From contig NC_087071.1 of the NCBI RefSeq assembly GCF_963678635.1, positions 30,552,141 to 30,616,140 on the forward strand: 64,000 nt of DNA, given 5' to 3'. This DNA comes from Symsagittifera roscoffensis. Its lineage: Eukaryota > Xenacoelomorpha > Acoela > Convolutidae. Of this stretch, positions 1 to 9,671 are shown piece after piece (position 1 is the first letter of the stretch; each line of letters begins with the position of its first letter). The position numbers and the translations under genes are program-made. Below the pieces are notes generated by a model. It had not been told where the DNA came from, did not search any database, and saw nothing but the letters and a program-made list of their open reading frames with translations.

Positions 1-444
1 ATGACTGTTGTTGCTCGGGCTTTTGAATATAGTGTCGCTATTACATTTGTAGTTTCTATAGCTTGTGGTTCCGTTTCGCATTGTGATACTTGATTTATTG
101 CATATTTGTGTAGTGTTTTTTGTTCATTTTCTTCACAATCGTAATGTGTTACTAATAAGTCTTGGAGTCCTGTGCGGGGAGAAGGATTTATGTTCTGATC
201 GGAGATTATTAGAAAAAAGAGTTGGAATTTTTAGAATATAAATGTGTATGATAATCCTGAGTACGGGTTATAAAATGTGATGTAACCAATTGTCTTTTTG
301 GTATATCTGTCGTATTTATATATTGATTCAGTTGTTATAAATGGTGGTGGTAGCGATTGAGCTGTTATATTTGGTGGGTTTAATGGGTAAGGATGTTGAG
401 CAATGTTGTTTAGTTTAACCGTGATTTCAAATTTTAATTGTAGA

Positions 445-1371
445 CTATTTGTTGGAGTATTTGGATGATATGGTCACGAATGTCTTCGTGGATGTCTTAT
501 CTATACTGTAGTCTATGGAGTGCCCAGTTGTGGAGTCGGTTACTTTCTGGGTGTTGTCCAAAAATGGTGGGGGTGCTGTGAACGTGTTCCAATCTAATCT
601 TAAAGGGATATTTGTTGATGATTGTTCTCGATATCTAGCGTCGAGGTTATTTGGAAAATTTAGGGGGAAAGGCGTCGGTGAAATCTGGCTTATTGATGGT
701 GTTGACGGTAGTGATAATGTTTCTGGTAGTGATGATGATGTTGTTGTATCCGTAGAAATATCTATTGGATCATTTATTAAATTTGGTTCACCTTGTGTGA
801 ATGATTGTGTTGTCCAATATGGTAGTCTTGATGTTTGGTTTGGGGGGTTAAAGGGATTTTCACGTATTTGTTCAGATGTTGGTGTTGAACCTAAGTAATC
901 TGAGGGTATATTTGAGGTGCTACGGTGTGAAAGAAGTGTAGGGGTTTCCGGTAATATGCTAATTGGGTTTTCTGGAGTACTTGGTGATGGGGATTGGGGT
1001 ATATCAAAATGAACTCGGGGGGTTTGAAAATTTCTATTTCGTCGTGGATGTATAATTTGTGTATTTATTTCAACTGTATTTTGGTTTTGACTAATATTTC
1101 TTATTCTACTTAATTCTTGTGGTAGTGTTGGGTAAAAGTTATATGTTGGTTCACTTAGAGGTGCCTGTCGCTGAACTGGTTCTAATGGTTCAGTTAAGCA
1201 GGCGTGTCGTTCTTCAAAAGTATATAGGTTACCTTGGAAAGAAATTCGTGTAGATGTTTGGGGGTTTTGGGTAGTTGTAGGTATTGTCGGGTTTTCTTGC
1301 GATGTTGTCGGTGAAGACTGACTGTGTGATTGTTGGTTAGCAATTTTTGAGGGTTTTTCGATTGATTTCTT
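445..1371 (-). CDS. Pro/Ser/Thr-rich open frame downstream of pol, no ATG of its own
   Basis: A 309-codon minus-strand frame is open from about 1371 to a TAG at 445-447. It is very rich in Pro, Ser, Thr, Asn and Gln, with stretches such as SPSPSTPENP. It has no obvious ATG at its upstream end and overlaps the membrane ORF at 1194-1559 in another frame. A one-base shift near 1330-1370 would fuse the two into a membrane protein with a long disordered tail. A similar order (hydrophobic segment, then Pro-rich frame) follows the envelope at the right end of the window. The function is unknown; an envelope cytoplasmic tail or accessory protein is my inference. Confidence 0.5.
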   Translation of the reverse strand, partial: KKSIEKPSKIANQQSHSQSSPTTSQENPTIPTTTQNPQTSTRISFQGNLYTFEERHACLTEPLEPVQRQAPLSEPTYNFYPTLPQELSRIRNISQNQNTVEINTQIIHPRRNRNFQTPRVHFDIPQSPSPSTPENPISILPETPTLLSHRSTSNIPSDYLGSTPTSEQIRENPFNPPNQTSRLPYWTTQSFTQGEPNLINDPIDISTDTTTSSSLPETLSLPSTPSISQISPTPFPLNFPNNLDARYREQSSTNIPLRLDWNTFTAPPPFLDNTQKVTDSTTGHSIDYSIDKTSTKTFVTISSKYSNK

Positions 1372-1559
1372 TTAGTGAAAAAATTTATGTTTTTGTAGTA
1401 TTCTTCAAGAAAAATAATTAAAAGGATTGTTGCTAAGGCGAATGTTATGATTGCCTTCTTTATACATTCGCATATTGTCAATATTAGGGATGATAAAAAT
1501 GTTATAAAAATTACAAATAGTAAAAAAATATCTGTTCTACTAAAAATGGTTCGTATCAT
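1194..1559 (-). CDS. Small membrane ORF after integrase, possible envelope C-terminal remnant
   Basis: This 121-aa ORF starts with about 55 mostly hydrophobic residues containing two likely membrane-spanning stretches (about residues 11-30 and 36-51), followed by a basic Lys/Arg/Asn-rich tail. It lies about 820 bases downstream of the integrase stop, where an envelope gene would be expected. No ectodomain precedes it. The hydrophobic block loosely resembles the C-terminal membrane region of the envelope ORF at 62091-63281, in position and length more than in residues. It could be the surviving end of a deleted envelope or an independent small membrane protein. Confidence 0.4.
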   Translation of the reverse strand: MIRTIFSRTDIFLLFVIFITFLSSLILTICECIKKAIITFALATILLIIFLEEYYKNINFFTKRNQSKNPQKLLTNNHTVSLHRQHRKKTRQYLQLPKTPKHLHEFLSKVTYILLKNDTPA

Positions 1560-2381
1560 TTAAATAAATTTTGGGTTTTCGTACCTGTGAATATGGTCAA
1601 TGACTTGGGAAAGTTGGAGATATATTTCAAGTAGGGAGTAGAAAAATTAAAAAATATTGCAAAAAATGATTAAAATTATTATAAAAGCTTCAAAAGTATC
1701 AAAGAGAAATATGAATAAAAGTTTAAGTATTGTTAAAAAGTTTATGAAAATGTTGAAAATTGTGTTGACTGATCGAGAGAAGAGCATTTAAGAAATGGCT
1801 TCTTGGTCGAATATTTTTTGTTGTTTGGGGCAATTTGCAAGTGTGGTCGAATTATTTATTGATTTTTTGACAAGTGGGTTGAGTTTTGTGAAAAAATGTT
1901 TGGGGCAAGTTTTATGGTGTTCGGGAGGTCTTCTTTTACTTTATTTTTATTTGTCAGGTAGTCTGGGGTATTTTTTTGCGATTTTTGTACTTTAGGCTAA
2001 ATTAATATGGTCGTACTTTTACTTTAGACTAATTTAACATTTTTGTTTGGGGGTTTTTGAGGTCTGAGTTGGGAAAATATGGTTGATCTTTGCGTTATTA
2101 GATAAGGGAGGGTTATGATATTATGGTGGTATTTATTTTAGTTGTCAAGTTTGAGTGGTTTGCTTATTTTTGACCTGGAGGTTGTAAAGTTATACTTATA
2201 GATATGCCTGGAGTTGAATATTTTTCGTCTAATTGGTTTGTGCTATAGTTATAGAAGGTGACGGATTGAATGAATCCTATTGGCTAATTTTGAACTAGAA
2301 TCGCTGCGTGTTTGCAGCATGTTATTTTGAAAAATGAAAGTTCAAAATGTTTCAGAGGTGTAAATATTACTAATTTTAAAA
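1560..2381. other. Gap between integrase and membrane ORF, no gene seen
   Basis: About 820 bases of AT-rich sequence in the retroelement. Short frames occur on both strands but none resembles an envelope or other known domain. Confidence 0.4.
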
Positions 2382-3198
2382 TTAAAGCTGTTTTTGAAAT
2401 TCAACTTTCTTTAATATTTTAGATTGTGGGATGATTGTTTTGTAGTTTTTACGTGGTTGATTTCTAAGTCGTGATGACTTTCTATGTTCTGATTTCTCGA
2501 CTTGTTCTTGGGGTATAATTTTTTCTATCATTTTTCTGTTTTTCCTTTCTTTTTGAGGTATTTTTTGATCTAGCTTTTTTGTATTGTTTTGGTTTGTAGT
2601 TGGTTTTTTATTTTGTTTTTCAAGGTGAATGTCATTTTGTTCATTTATTTCATTTTCCGTATGTGGGTGATTTTGAATAACTTTTAAGCCTGTGAAAGAA
2701 TATAATTGAGTTAGTTCGCGTAGTGCGTATTCTTTTGGGTAGTAAGGCAATAGATTGGATCTATGTTGAACTATTTCTTTTTGGTCTGAATCGGTGATTT
2801 TATATGTTACGTCAGTGGGTTTGGCGATTATTTGGTATGGTCCTTTACAAAGGGGTTGTAATTTTTTAGAAATTCCTTTTTGTGCTTTAAAATTAGGTAT
2901 TAAGACAAATGTTCCAATTTTTAAATCTGAGGCTGGTGTAAAGCGTGAATTTATTTGTTCGTTAATGTTTTGCCTTTGTAACAATTTTTTTGTTACTCTT
3001 TGGTAAATTTCATTGTGTTTTTTATATCTATTTAAAATCCATTCGGTGTGTGTACCGGAGGCTAATTTAAGGATTTGTGGGTGATGAAAATGATCTTCAT
3101 CATGCGTGTGTAAAGGTAGATTATAACAAACTGAGTCTTTATTCGGTTGGCAATGACCTTGTGCATTTTTATGAGAGTTTGCTGTAAACATAATTGGT
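2382..3198 (-). CDS. Integrase C-terminal part with GPY-like module
   Basis: The 269-aa ORF continues the integrase after a frame change at 3199. Residues about 90-160 contain KIGTFVLIPNF, then KGPYQII and a VQHRSNLLPYYP-like ending, which match the C-terminal DNA-binding GPY/F module of Ty3/gypsy integrases. After it comes a Lys/Gln/Asn-rich basic tail of about 100 residues. The break from the core ORF lies in a T7-A7 type run near 3210-3230, so it could be a length error in a homopolymer rather than a true mutation. Confidence 0.8.
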
Positions 3199-3804
3199 TT
3201 ACGTGGCTTTTTTTAAAAAAACCATTTCGTATGGTGACATTCCTAGAGTTGTCGTAATTTGTGAATTATTTGCTAAGGGAAATAATTTTACATCTGCTGA
3301 CCATTCTGTGTATTTTGTATCATTTCCATTGATGATACATCTAAGATATTCTTGTAGTGAACGGTTCATACCTTCGACTAAACCGTTTGTCCAAGGTGCA
3401 TGAGATGTACGCGGCTTGTGCTTAATGTTGTATAAATGACATAGTGTGATGATTTCATTATTTATGAATTCTGTACCGTTGTCTGTAACTAAAATTTCGG
3501 GTAATCCGAATTTGGCTATCCAGTGTTCATAAAGTGTTGTGTAAGCATAATAAGCGTTACAATGTGGTACTGTGTTGAGTGCTACATAATGTGTAAATGC
3601 GTCAACAATTACCATAATGTAGTAGTTTCCTTCAGAGGATGGTGAAATTGGTCCTTTTGTATCGAATGAAATACGGTGGTTAAAATATAAACTTTGTCCT
3701 TTAAAATCTTGTTTTTGTGCTATTTGTTTTTGATTTGGATAAGGTTTATTTAGCTGACATACTATACAATCATTGCATAGTACTTTTATCCAAAATTGGT
3801 GCAT
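3199..3804 (-). CDS. Integrase catalytic core (DDE)
   Basis: The ORF begins with the second half of the zinc-binding domain (CNDCIVC) and then carries the catalytic core. The first Asp is in SFDTKGP, the second in VTDNGTEF, and the Glu in NGLVEGMNRSLQEYL, with spacing usual for retroviral-type integrases. It inserts the cDNA into the host genome. It ends shortly after MSPYEMVF, where a homopolymer frame change leads to the next ORF. Ty3/gypsy assignment is firm; the clade is not. Confidence 0.88.
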   Translation of the reverse strand: MHQFWIKVLCNDCIVCQLNKPYPNQKQIAQKQDFKGQSLYFNHRISFDTKGPISPSSEGNYYIMVIVDAFTHYVALNTVPHCNAYYAYTTLYEHWIAKFGLPEILVTDNGTEFINNEIITLCHLYNIKHKPRTSHAPWTNGLVEGMNRSLQEYLRCIINGNDTKYTEWSADVKLFPLANNSQITTTLGMSPYEMVFLKKAT

Positions 3805-4120
3805 TTGGGAAATAAAAATTTTGTTTAAAACTTGAATATGTTTTCTCTGATCCAGAGTGTCCTTTAATGTTTTGTGTATGTGAAATGTTAAAAGCTATTA
3901 GAATCATACTTAAAGGGAGACAGGGAACTGTAGAATCATTTAAGTGATATTCTAGAAGGTCTGTGTTTTCATTAATTGTTGTATTGTTAAATTTTCGAAA
4001 ATATCGGAGGAGTGTTTTATTTCCTAAAATTGTGGTATTTGCCTTTACAGGCTTAGTTTTGTATTTGTGCCATGATTTTAGTTGTCTAATTACTGGGTCA
4101 AGATTTTGATATTGTTTCAA
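3770..4120 (-). CDS. Integrase N-terminal zinc-binding part (HH half)
   Basis: This ORF of 116 aa holds the His pair of an HHCC integrase zinc finger (H-TQNIKG-H) followed by the expected YSSFKQNFYFP segment. The Cys pair is in the overlapping ORF ending at 3199, so a short frameshift between about 3770 and 3810 separates the two halves. Upstream residues are likely linker between RNase H and integrase. Confidence 0.75.
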   Translation of the reverse strand: MKQYQNLDPVIRQLKSWHKYKTKPVKANTTILGNKTLLRYFRKFNNTTINENTDLLEYHLNDSTVPCLPLSMILIAFNISHTQNIKGHSGSEKTYSSFKQNFYFPNAPILDKSTMQ

Positions 4121-4615
4121 GATATTAATTGTAATTTTATCTGTTGGAGGGAGAAAAATGTTTTCAATTTCTAATTTAGATAAAGGAATTGTGTCAAGTG
4201 GGTCATGGAGGTCAAAAACTTGATTTGTTGTGTATTTTGAATCATTTGTTTGTGGTCCTGATAAATTTATTTTATCAGTTAAATTTTCTTTTTCAATTAA
4301 CGGAAAAAGGTCTTTTTTATGCGAGTGGTGTTTTATTCGTTTTTGTTGGGTGTTATTTTTTATCCATTGTGAGTATGGAATTGGTTTGAAAGTTGATGTT
4401 CCAAGTAGATCAACTTCGTAGTGATTATTTTGGCAATCTAAGTAAAGTGGGAAGTGTTGTAGATTATTTATTTGTGATTGTTCAATGTCAGTTTTTACTG
4501 CATATTTGCATTCTAGTCGGGGTGATGTTTCGTCTTTTGCAAGGTAAAATTTTATATTTTTGGGTATTTCAACTGTAGTTTTTCGTGTAAGTAATTCAGG
4601 TGGTGTATTTCGACT
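4121..4615 (-). pseudogene. RNase H/integrase linker region of pol
   Basis: The minus-strand frame that carries RNase H stays open beyond the TGA at 4616-4618 and reads into the integrase zinc-binding region. Just after the stop it reads SRNTPPELL, which together with the preceding ALPD matches the 'LPDxLSRxP' sequence found at the end of Ty3/gypsy RNase H. So the TGA most likely replaces a Leu codon in this copy. Confidence 0.6.
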
Positions 4616-5289
4616 TCATGTATCTGGTAATGCAAGATTCTTTCCTGCTGTCCAAACTATATGTAAGTTTGGAAATTTCATTAGTATTAATTGAAATCTA
4701 TAAACTCGATGATTAGGATTTGACTTTTGTGTAAAGAGAAAAGTGATTGGTTTATGATCTGTGAATAGAACTGTTGGATGTTTTGATCCAAGTATCAGAA
4801 ATTCATATTCTGTAAGTGTATAAATTATAGCTGTACATTCTCTCATTAGAGTTGAGAGTCGTAGCTCTGCTTGAGTGAATAATCGGGAATTTGCTGATAT
4901 AAGGTTCATTTTATTTGTACCACTGTGTGATTGTAGTAATGCTGCGCCGATGCCAAAATTTGAAGCATCGCACATTGCATAGAATGGTTGATTTGGATCT
5001 GGGATTTTGTTTGAAATTTGTTCAGTTAAAAGTTTTTTAATTTCTTCAAATCGTGTTTGATGTTCAGTGGTCCATTCAAAATTATTTTGTTGTCTGAGGA
5101 TATTATAGAATGGTCTTAAATATAATTGCATTTTGTAAACGTACTTGCTTAAGAAATTTAACATTCCAAGGAATTCTTGGATTTTCTTTTTGTTTGTTGG
5201 TGGTTGAAATTTTTGAATAGCATCAATGCGTAATTTTAATGAAGTAATTGTGTTTCTTTCTATATTATGTCCTAAAAATTTAACTCGTG
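4616..5289 (-). CDS. RNase H domain of pol
   Basis: This part of pol (first ATG at 5164) encodes RT thumb/connection sequence and a Ty3-type RNase H. Visible motifs are FYAMCDASNFGIGAALLQ (first catalytic Asp), a Glu in STLMREC, and VLFTDHKPI (further Asp), ending in VWTAGKNLALPD before a TGA. It degrades RNA in the RNA-DNA hybrid during reverse transcription. The frame upstream is separated from the RT palm by a shift in an A/G-rich run near 5290-5310. Confidence 0.85.
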
Positions 5290-5852
5290 TTAAAAAGAAA
5301 AAAAGAAGTGTGATTTATCGGGGGCGGCCTTCAGATTTTCGTTCTGAAGTATTTTATGATAGTGTTCTAAAATTGTAAACATTTCTTCTTTTGTCTGTGA
5401 TTGCATAAAAACATCGTCTAAATAATTGATTGCGTTTTTCTTAAGTATTAGTGGTCTAAAAATGTTGCTCATAAAAGCTGAAAATGCTGCTGGTCCTATG
5501 GATATTCAATAGAATAGGCGGTTGAATTCATATTGTTGATTTCCAATAATAAATTGTGTTAAACGTCGTGATTGTTGATCTAGTGGCATTTGATTGTATG
5601 CACTATTCATATCTGCGGTTGTAAAGTATTTTCCGTTTATTTTTGTTAAATTAACTTGTATTGGTTCAATAGGCCAATTGCATTTTGATTCGTCTATTAG
5701 TGAATTGAGATATATAGCGTCTAAAACTATTTTTAATGTTTCTCCTTTTGCTAGGATTATAACAGGGTTAATAAATGTGTTACCTTTCGGTTGTTCTTCT
5801 TTGTTTACTGGTGAGATAATTTTGTATTTTTCTAAAATATCCAGTAATCTAT
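5286..5852 (-). pseudogene. Reverse transcriptase palm, broken by stop and frameshifts
   Basis: Frames here carry RT palm motifs: an Asp-containing DMNSAYNQ block (about 5610), IGPAAFSAFM (about 5490), and the active-site INYLDDVF (about 5430). A TGA at 5506-5508 sits where a Gly of the usual 'RLPFGLxxxP' motif is expected. Frames change near 5853-5875 and again near 5290-5310 in a purine run. The set is typical of Ty3/gypsy RT. In this copy the enzyme could not be made without recoding or correction of the sequence. Confidence 0.8.
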
Positions 5853-7904
5853 TTACCTTATCGTGTAAATGAATTGGTACTTAATTGCTCTTTGTTTTTT
5901 GAAAACTGCGTCAGGTTTTAACGGGAGATGTAGTGATGAACTGATTTTCCCAACATCAAATTTTGATGTTGCGTAGACTGTTGAATATTTTAACAGTTGT
6001 TTTGCTAGTTTGTCAAATTCGATTTGTGTAATTTGCGAGTGTTCAAAGTTAAACATCGTTAAAAATTGTTGTTGTTCTTTTGTGTAATTTGTTATATTGA
6101 ATATTGGTTTAAAATACGGTGTTTTTGTGAAATAATCTGTGTTCCTCTTTTCATTGCTTATTATGTTATTTATGGATAGTTCCTCGTTAAGAATTGTGGA
6201 TTGACAAATATCTAATAATTGGAGTATATTATTTACGCGGTATGCTTTTTCATGTACGGGTGATATTGTAGCGTTTGTTTCGCAATATCCTAAAATTCCT
6301 AAGGGTAATGTTACTTGATATGGTGTATTGTTATACACATGTAGCAAAATGATGTCTGAATTCGCATTTTTCAAATATTTTATAGATGAAATCGTGATTT
6401 TGAAAAACTTATGAATAGGTTTAAACTCAAAGTCTGACATAAAGAGTTGTTGTTTATTTTGACTTTTATCATATTGGTGAACTTGTTTTTTATGAAAAGT
6501 TATATATATATTTCCTGATAGTGGTTTCAGGTGTTTCCGTTGTTGGTTATAAATTGGATAAAATTTTGAAAAGAATGGTGGTTGTTTATTTAATCTTTGA
6601 AAAAATGTTAGAGCTGTATTTTTTGTTTTTGTGTACTTATCTTTGATTAGTATTTTACTATTCAAGATGTTGATTGTTGGTATATATTTAGATATAAATG
6701 GTATACCAATGATATTGTGTTTAATATCAGTGATATGAAATATTTGTTTAAATGGTTTGCTTAGAATTTTATTTTGCTCCATTGTTCTTGTGGGGAGGAG
6801 GAATAATTGGACTTTTCCATAATTTACCAATGTTGATCCTTGTGCTGTTGCTAGTTTACTAGAGGTTGCAAGAGGCGTTAATTTTGGATGTAATGTTTTG
6901 ATTTCATTCCATGTGGGAATGTTAATTATGTTTGATTCTGCTCCTGAATCAATTAAAAAATCAATTTCAACATCTGGTGGTTGAAATTCTTTGTTTCTTG
7001 GACTTTCTAAGAGAAATGTTAATGTCCAAATTTTTTCTCTGGGTTGTTCTATTTGTATATTTTGATAAATATGATTTGTGTTTAAACATTTTGTTTTGTC
7101 ATTTTCATTGGGTTTATTTACCGTGTTAATTTCGTTTACTTCTTGTGCAGTTTGTGTAGTATTGATGGGTTCAATATAATAATTGTGAAGGAGTTCCAAT
7201 TGATTTTCATATATATGTGATGTAAAAAGTTGTTCATATATAATAGGTTCGTAGTCGTTTTCGACTGTTATCATATTTACGGAGATGGTATTTTCTGTAT
7301 CACTTTCTCTGTCTGATGATCCACAGTGTATTTGATTTAGTTGTAGTTCGTTATTTCCTGTGTCATCAATACCTGGGGGGTCTGATGTTGTTTCTTCATT
7401 TGACTGTACTTGATTAATATGTCTTTGATGTTTTGGTGTACTACTTCTGTATCGATGTTTAGAATTATTATAATGGTTATTATTCCCATGTGGTGATTGG
7501 GAATAATTTCTATATTGATTATTATAACTTGAATTTCGATTTTGTGAATTATTCCGTGATCTGTTTTGATAATTGTCATTTGGTCTGTGATAGTTTGATC
7601 TGTTATATGAGTTATTTCTTGATCGATTGTTCGGGTAATTCTGATTTCGATTGTTCGAATAACTTCTATTTCGATTATGTGAATAGTTTCTATTTCTGTT
7701 ATATGATGAGTTTCGTGATTGATTATTGGAATAGTGTTTATTTCTTGGGTTTGATTGTGAATTGGATCTAGAAACAAATTGTGTTGCATTTGAATTTGAT
7801 CTCGTATAGTTATTTTGACTATTTGATCGATTATAATGATTTTGTGAAGAATTCTGTGTATTTCGTCGTTCTGGTGATCTTCCTCTATAACTTGAGTTAT
7901 ATGG
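5853..7904 (-). CDS. Gag-distal Arg/Asn/Ser linker, aspartic protease and RT N-terminus
   Basis: The frame continues directly from Gag after the TAA at 7905-7907, in the same reading frame, and is open to 5853 (first ATG at 7274). Its first ~210 codons are a repetitive basic linker dominated by Asn, Arg, Ser and Tyr (for example SYNRNRNYSHNRNRSYSNN), likely an RNA-binding disordered tail. Around residue 105 counted from the ATG at 7274 is a retropepsin motif FLIDSGAESNII. The C-terminal part ends in the start of RT (FDVGKISSSLHLPL), then the frame shifts near 5870. Same-frame Gag and protease suggests a polyprotein. Confidence 0.8.
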   Translation of the reverse strand, partial: PYNSSYRGRSPERRNTQNSSQNHYNRSNSQNNYTRSNSNATQFVSRSNSQSNPRNKHYSNNQSRNSSYNRNRNYSHNRNRSYSNNRNQNYPNNRSRNNSYNRSNYHRPNDNYQNRSRNNSQNRNSSYNNQYRNYSQSPHGNNNHYNNSKHRYRSSTPKHQRHINQVQSNEETTSDPPGIDDTGNNELQLNQIHCGSSDRESDTENTISVNMITVENDYEPIIYEQLFTSHIYENQLELLHNYYIEPINTTQTAQEVNEINTVNKPNENDKTKCLNTNHIYQNIQIEQPREKIWTLTFLLESPRNKEFQPPDVEIDFLIDSGAESNIINIPTWNEIKTLHPKLTPLATSSKLATAQGSTLVNYGKVQLFLLPTRTMEQNKILSKPFKQIFHITDIKHNIIGIPFISKYIPTINILNSKILIKDKYTKTKNTALTFFQRLNKQPPFFSKFYPIYNQQRKHLKPLSGNIYITFHKKQVHQYDKSQNKQQLFMSDFEFKPIHKFFKITISSIKYLKNANSDIILLHVYNNTPYQVTLPLGILGYCETNATISPVHEKAYRVNNILQLLDICQSTILNEELSINNIISNEKRNTDYFTKTPYFKPIFNITNYTKEQQQFLTMFNFEHSQITQIEFDKLAKQLLKYSTVYATSKFDVGKISSSLHLPLKPDAVFKKQRAIKYQFIYTIR

Positions 7905-9149
7905 TTATTGATTCCTTGTGTAATTGGTGTTGTTCGGAAGTGGTTTTCCTGAACTGTTGATACTGTATACATTTTTGTTTGGTAGATTTTGATCTTTCTT
8001 CATATATTGATAGAATGATTTATTTGGTTTTTTATACTTTTGAGGTTTGTTTTGGTTATCTTGTTGTTTTTGTCTACATTCGGAAATACTATGGCCGTAT
8101 CGTCGGCAATAATTACACCATTTTTTGAAAGATGGTTTGCCTTTAAAGTTTGGGTGTTTTTCATAAATATTTAGTGTTTCAGTGATTTTTTCAACTAGGT
8201 CTGTATCTGATTCCTGTATGTTATTGATATGTGTAGTGTTTGTTTCAATTCGATTAACATATTGTAGTTTTAGATTTTCTGTTTCTTCAAGTTTCATTGT
8301 AATTTCCGCTTGCTCTAGTTTGTCTACTAGTTTTCGAAAATCTAAATCTGGCTCTCGAATTGAAGAAGGATGAGATGCTCTCTTTTTTATTGCTATTTTC
8401 CTTAATTGAGGTGTTAAGGTCATCATTAAAATTTCTGTCATTTTTGTGTTTTTATATTCATGTGTATTTAATGAATATGCTTTTCGAACTTGTGTTTCAA
8501 TACGTACTGCTAATTGTTTGATGGTTTCAGTTGGTAATCTGCGAATTTCATTACATAAAACTCTTTGTTGTTGTTTATTCCTTTCGGAGTCAAACATTTT
8601 TGAAAATTCTTGTGTAAATCTTTTCCACTCTGATTTTATTTCTATAGGTAATACTGAAAACCATTTTTGAGATGCGCCATCTAAGGTTGTTTGTATCAAC
8701 GCTGTGCGTCGATGTATCCAATTTTGATGTAGTGGTGTATTAATTGGTTCAGGTCCTATATTTAAAATTAAATTTGCTGTTACTGCATTTGAATAATCTT
8801 CTACAGAATATTCAGGGTCTGTTCCTGTGAATACCATTAGTGGTTTATTTGAATTTATTGATGATCCACCCATAAGGTATGGATTCATTGTCATCTGTAG
8901 TGATTCTGCGGCATTTGGCGTTTCCGAAAAATTTGAAAGTTGGTTTTTTGTTATTTCGTGTTGTTGAAGGTAATATGGGAGTGGTATTTCATTTTGCATT
9001 TGAGTTGGTTGATACGAGTGCATATTCATTGGGTTTTGTGGTTGAATTGGTTGAAAAGATTGTGTATTAGTTGGATTTGGCATATGGATTGGTTGTTGAT
9101 TTCGTGTATCCGTTGGATTTGGAGAAAAAATTCTATTATATGTATGAGG
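7905..9149 (-). CDS. Gag: capsid-like region and nucleocapsid zinc knuckle
   Basis: The open segment (first ATG at 9083, 392 aa from it) has a Gln/Pro/Asn/Met-rich start, then a capsid-like region from about residue 85 to 265 with the retrotransposon-Gag features of an aromatic-rich helix region (ALIQTTLDGASQKWFSVLP, then EWKRFTQEFSKMF), and a CCHC zinc knuckle C-NY-C-RRYG-H-SISE-C near 8060-8110. It packages the element RNA. It lies in the same frame as the segments above 9150 and below 7905, separated from each by a single stop codon. Confidence 0.85.
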   Translation of the reverse strand, partial: PHTYNRIFSPNPTDTRNQQPIHMPNPTNTQSFQPIQPQNPMNMHSYQPTQMQNEIPLPYYLQQHEITKNQLSNFSETPNAAESLQMTMNPYLMGGSSINSNKPLMVFTGTDPEYSVEDYSNAVTANLILNIGPEPINTPLHQNWIHRRTALIQTTLDGASQKWFSVLPIEIKSEWKRFTQEFSKMFDSERNKQQQRVLCNEIRRLPTETIKQLAVRIETQVRKAYSLNTHEYKNTKMTEILMMTLTPQLRKIAIKKRASHPSSIREPDLDFRKLVDKLEQAEITMKLEETENLKLQYVNRIETNTTHINNIQESDTDLVEKITETLNIYEKHPNFKGKPSFKKWCNYCRRYGHSISECRQKQQDNQNKPQKYKKPNKSFYQYMKKDQNLPNKNVYSINSSGKPLPNNTNYTRNQ

Positions 9150-9671
9150 TCATCGCGATCCTTGTTTGCGATATTCTTGGGTATATGGTGCAAAAATGTC
9201 TGGTTGTAAATAATCATCATCAGATGATAAGTATTCCGTATGATGAGGTGCTTGCTTTTTATTTTTATTTTGTTGAAAGAATGGGTAATTTTCACTATGA
9301 TCCTGTGGAGGATGTGAATTAGTCCGAAAATTTACTGAGTTGGTTGTTGTCATTGGGTTATCCCAATAGTGAGAACATACATGATTATTATTAGTTTTTC
9401 GTGGGGGATAGTTTGTTTTTGACGAATGTGCATAATTATAATTGTGTTCTGCAAAAGTGTTTCTTGTGAACGTTCTTCGTGGTTTTGATGGTACTGTCAT
9501 AGGTCTATATGTTTGATAATCCATATGTGAATAATTTGGAGCAACCGAAGGTTTAACGGTTGATTGTAAGGTTACTTGTGCCAGTGAAGTGTTTGTATTT
9601 TTTGGTGTTGTTAAATTTGGATGTATTGGTGAAACATTTTGTTGTGTAGTTGTTGTTGTTTGGACAATTTC
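9150..9671 (-). CDS. Gag N-terminal middle segment
   Basis: This stretch is open between the TAA at 9672 and the TGA at 9150-9152 and is in frame with the Gag segments on both sides (first ATG at 9524). It is rich in Thr, Pro, Asn, Tyr and Arg and has no recognised domain. The TGA follows GSR and could derive from CGA by one C-to-T change. Read together with its neighbours it is the middle of a roughly 870-residue Gag. Confidence 0.55.
   Translation of the reverse strand, partial: EIVQTTTTTQQNVSPIHPNLTTPKNTNTSLAQVTLQSTVKPSVAPNYSHMDYQTYRPMTVPSKPRRTFTRNTFAEHNYNYAHSSKTNYPPRKTNNNHVCSHYWDNPMTTTNSVNFRTNSHPPQDHSENYPFFQQNKNKKQAPHHTEYLSSDDDYLQPDIFAPYTQEYRKQGSR

Noticed and set aside
515-898. Plus-strand 127-aa ORF with Gly/Val/Asp-rich composition.
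   Set aside because: It is antisense to the Pro/Ser/Thr-rich minus-strand frame; the composition is what the reverse complement of such a frame gives.
7337-7972. Minus-strand 211-aa ORF rich in Ile, Thr and His.
   Set aside because: It is an out-of-frame reading of the Asn/Arg/Ser linker, whose frame is continuous with Gag and protease.
4616-9152. A changed genetic code with TGA read as an amino acid, suggested by in-frame TGA codons in the left element.
   Set aside because: The residues expected at the TGA positions differ (Gly near 5506, Leu near 4616, perhaps Arg at 9150), TAA stops also occur, and the nearby host ORFs end normally. Point mutations explain it better.
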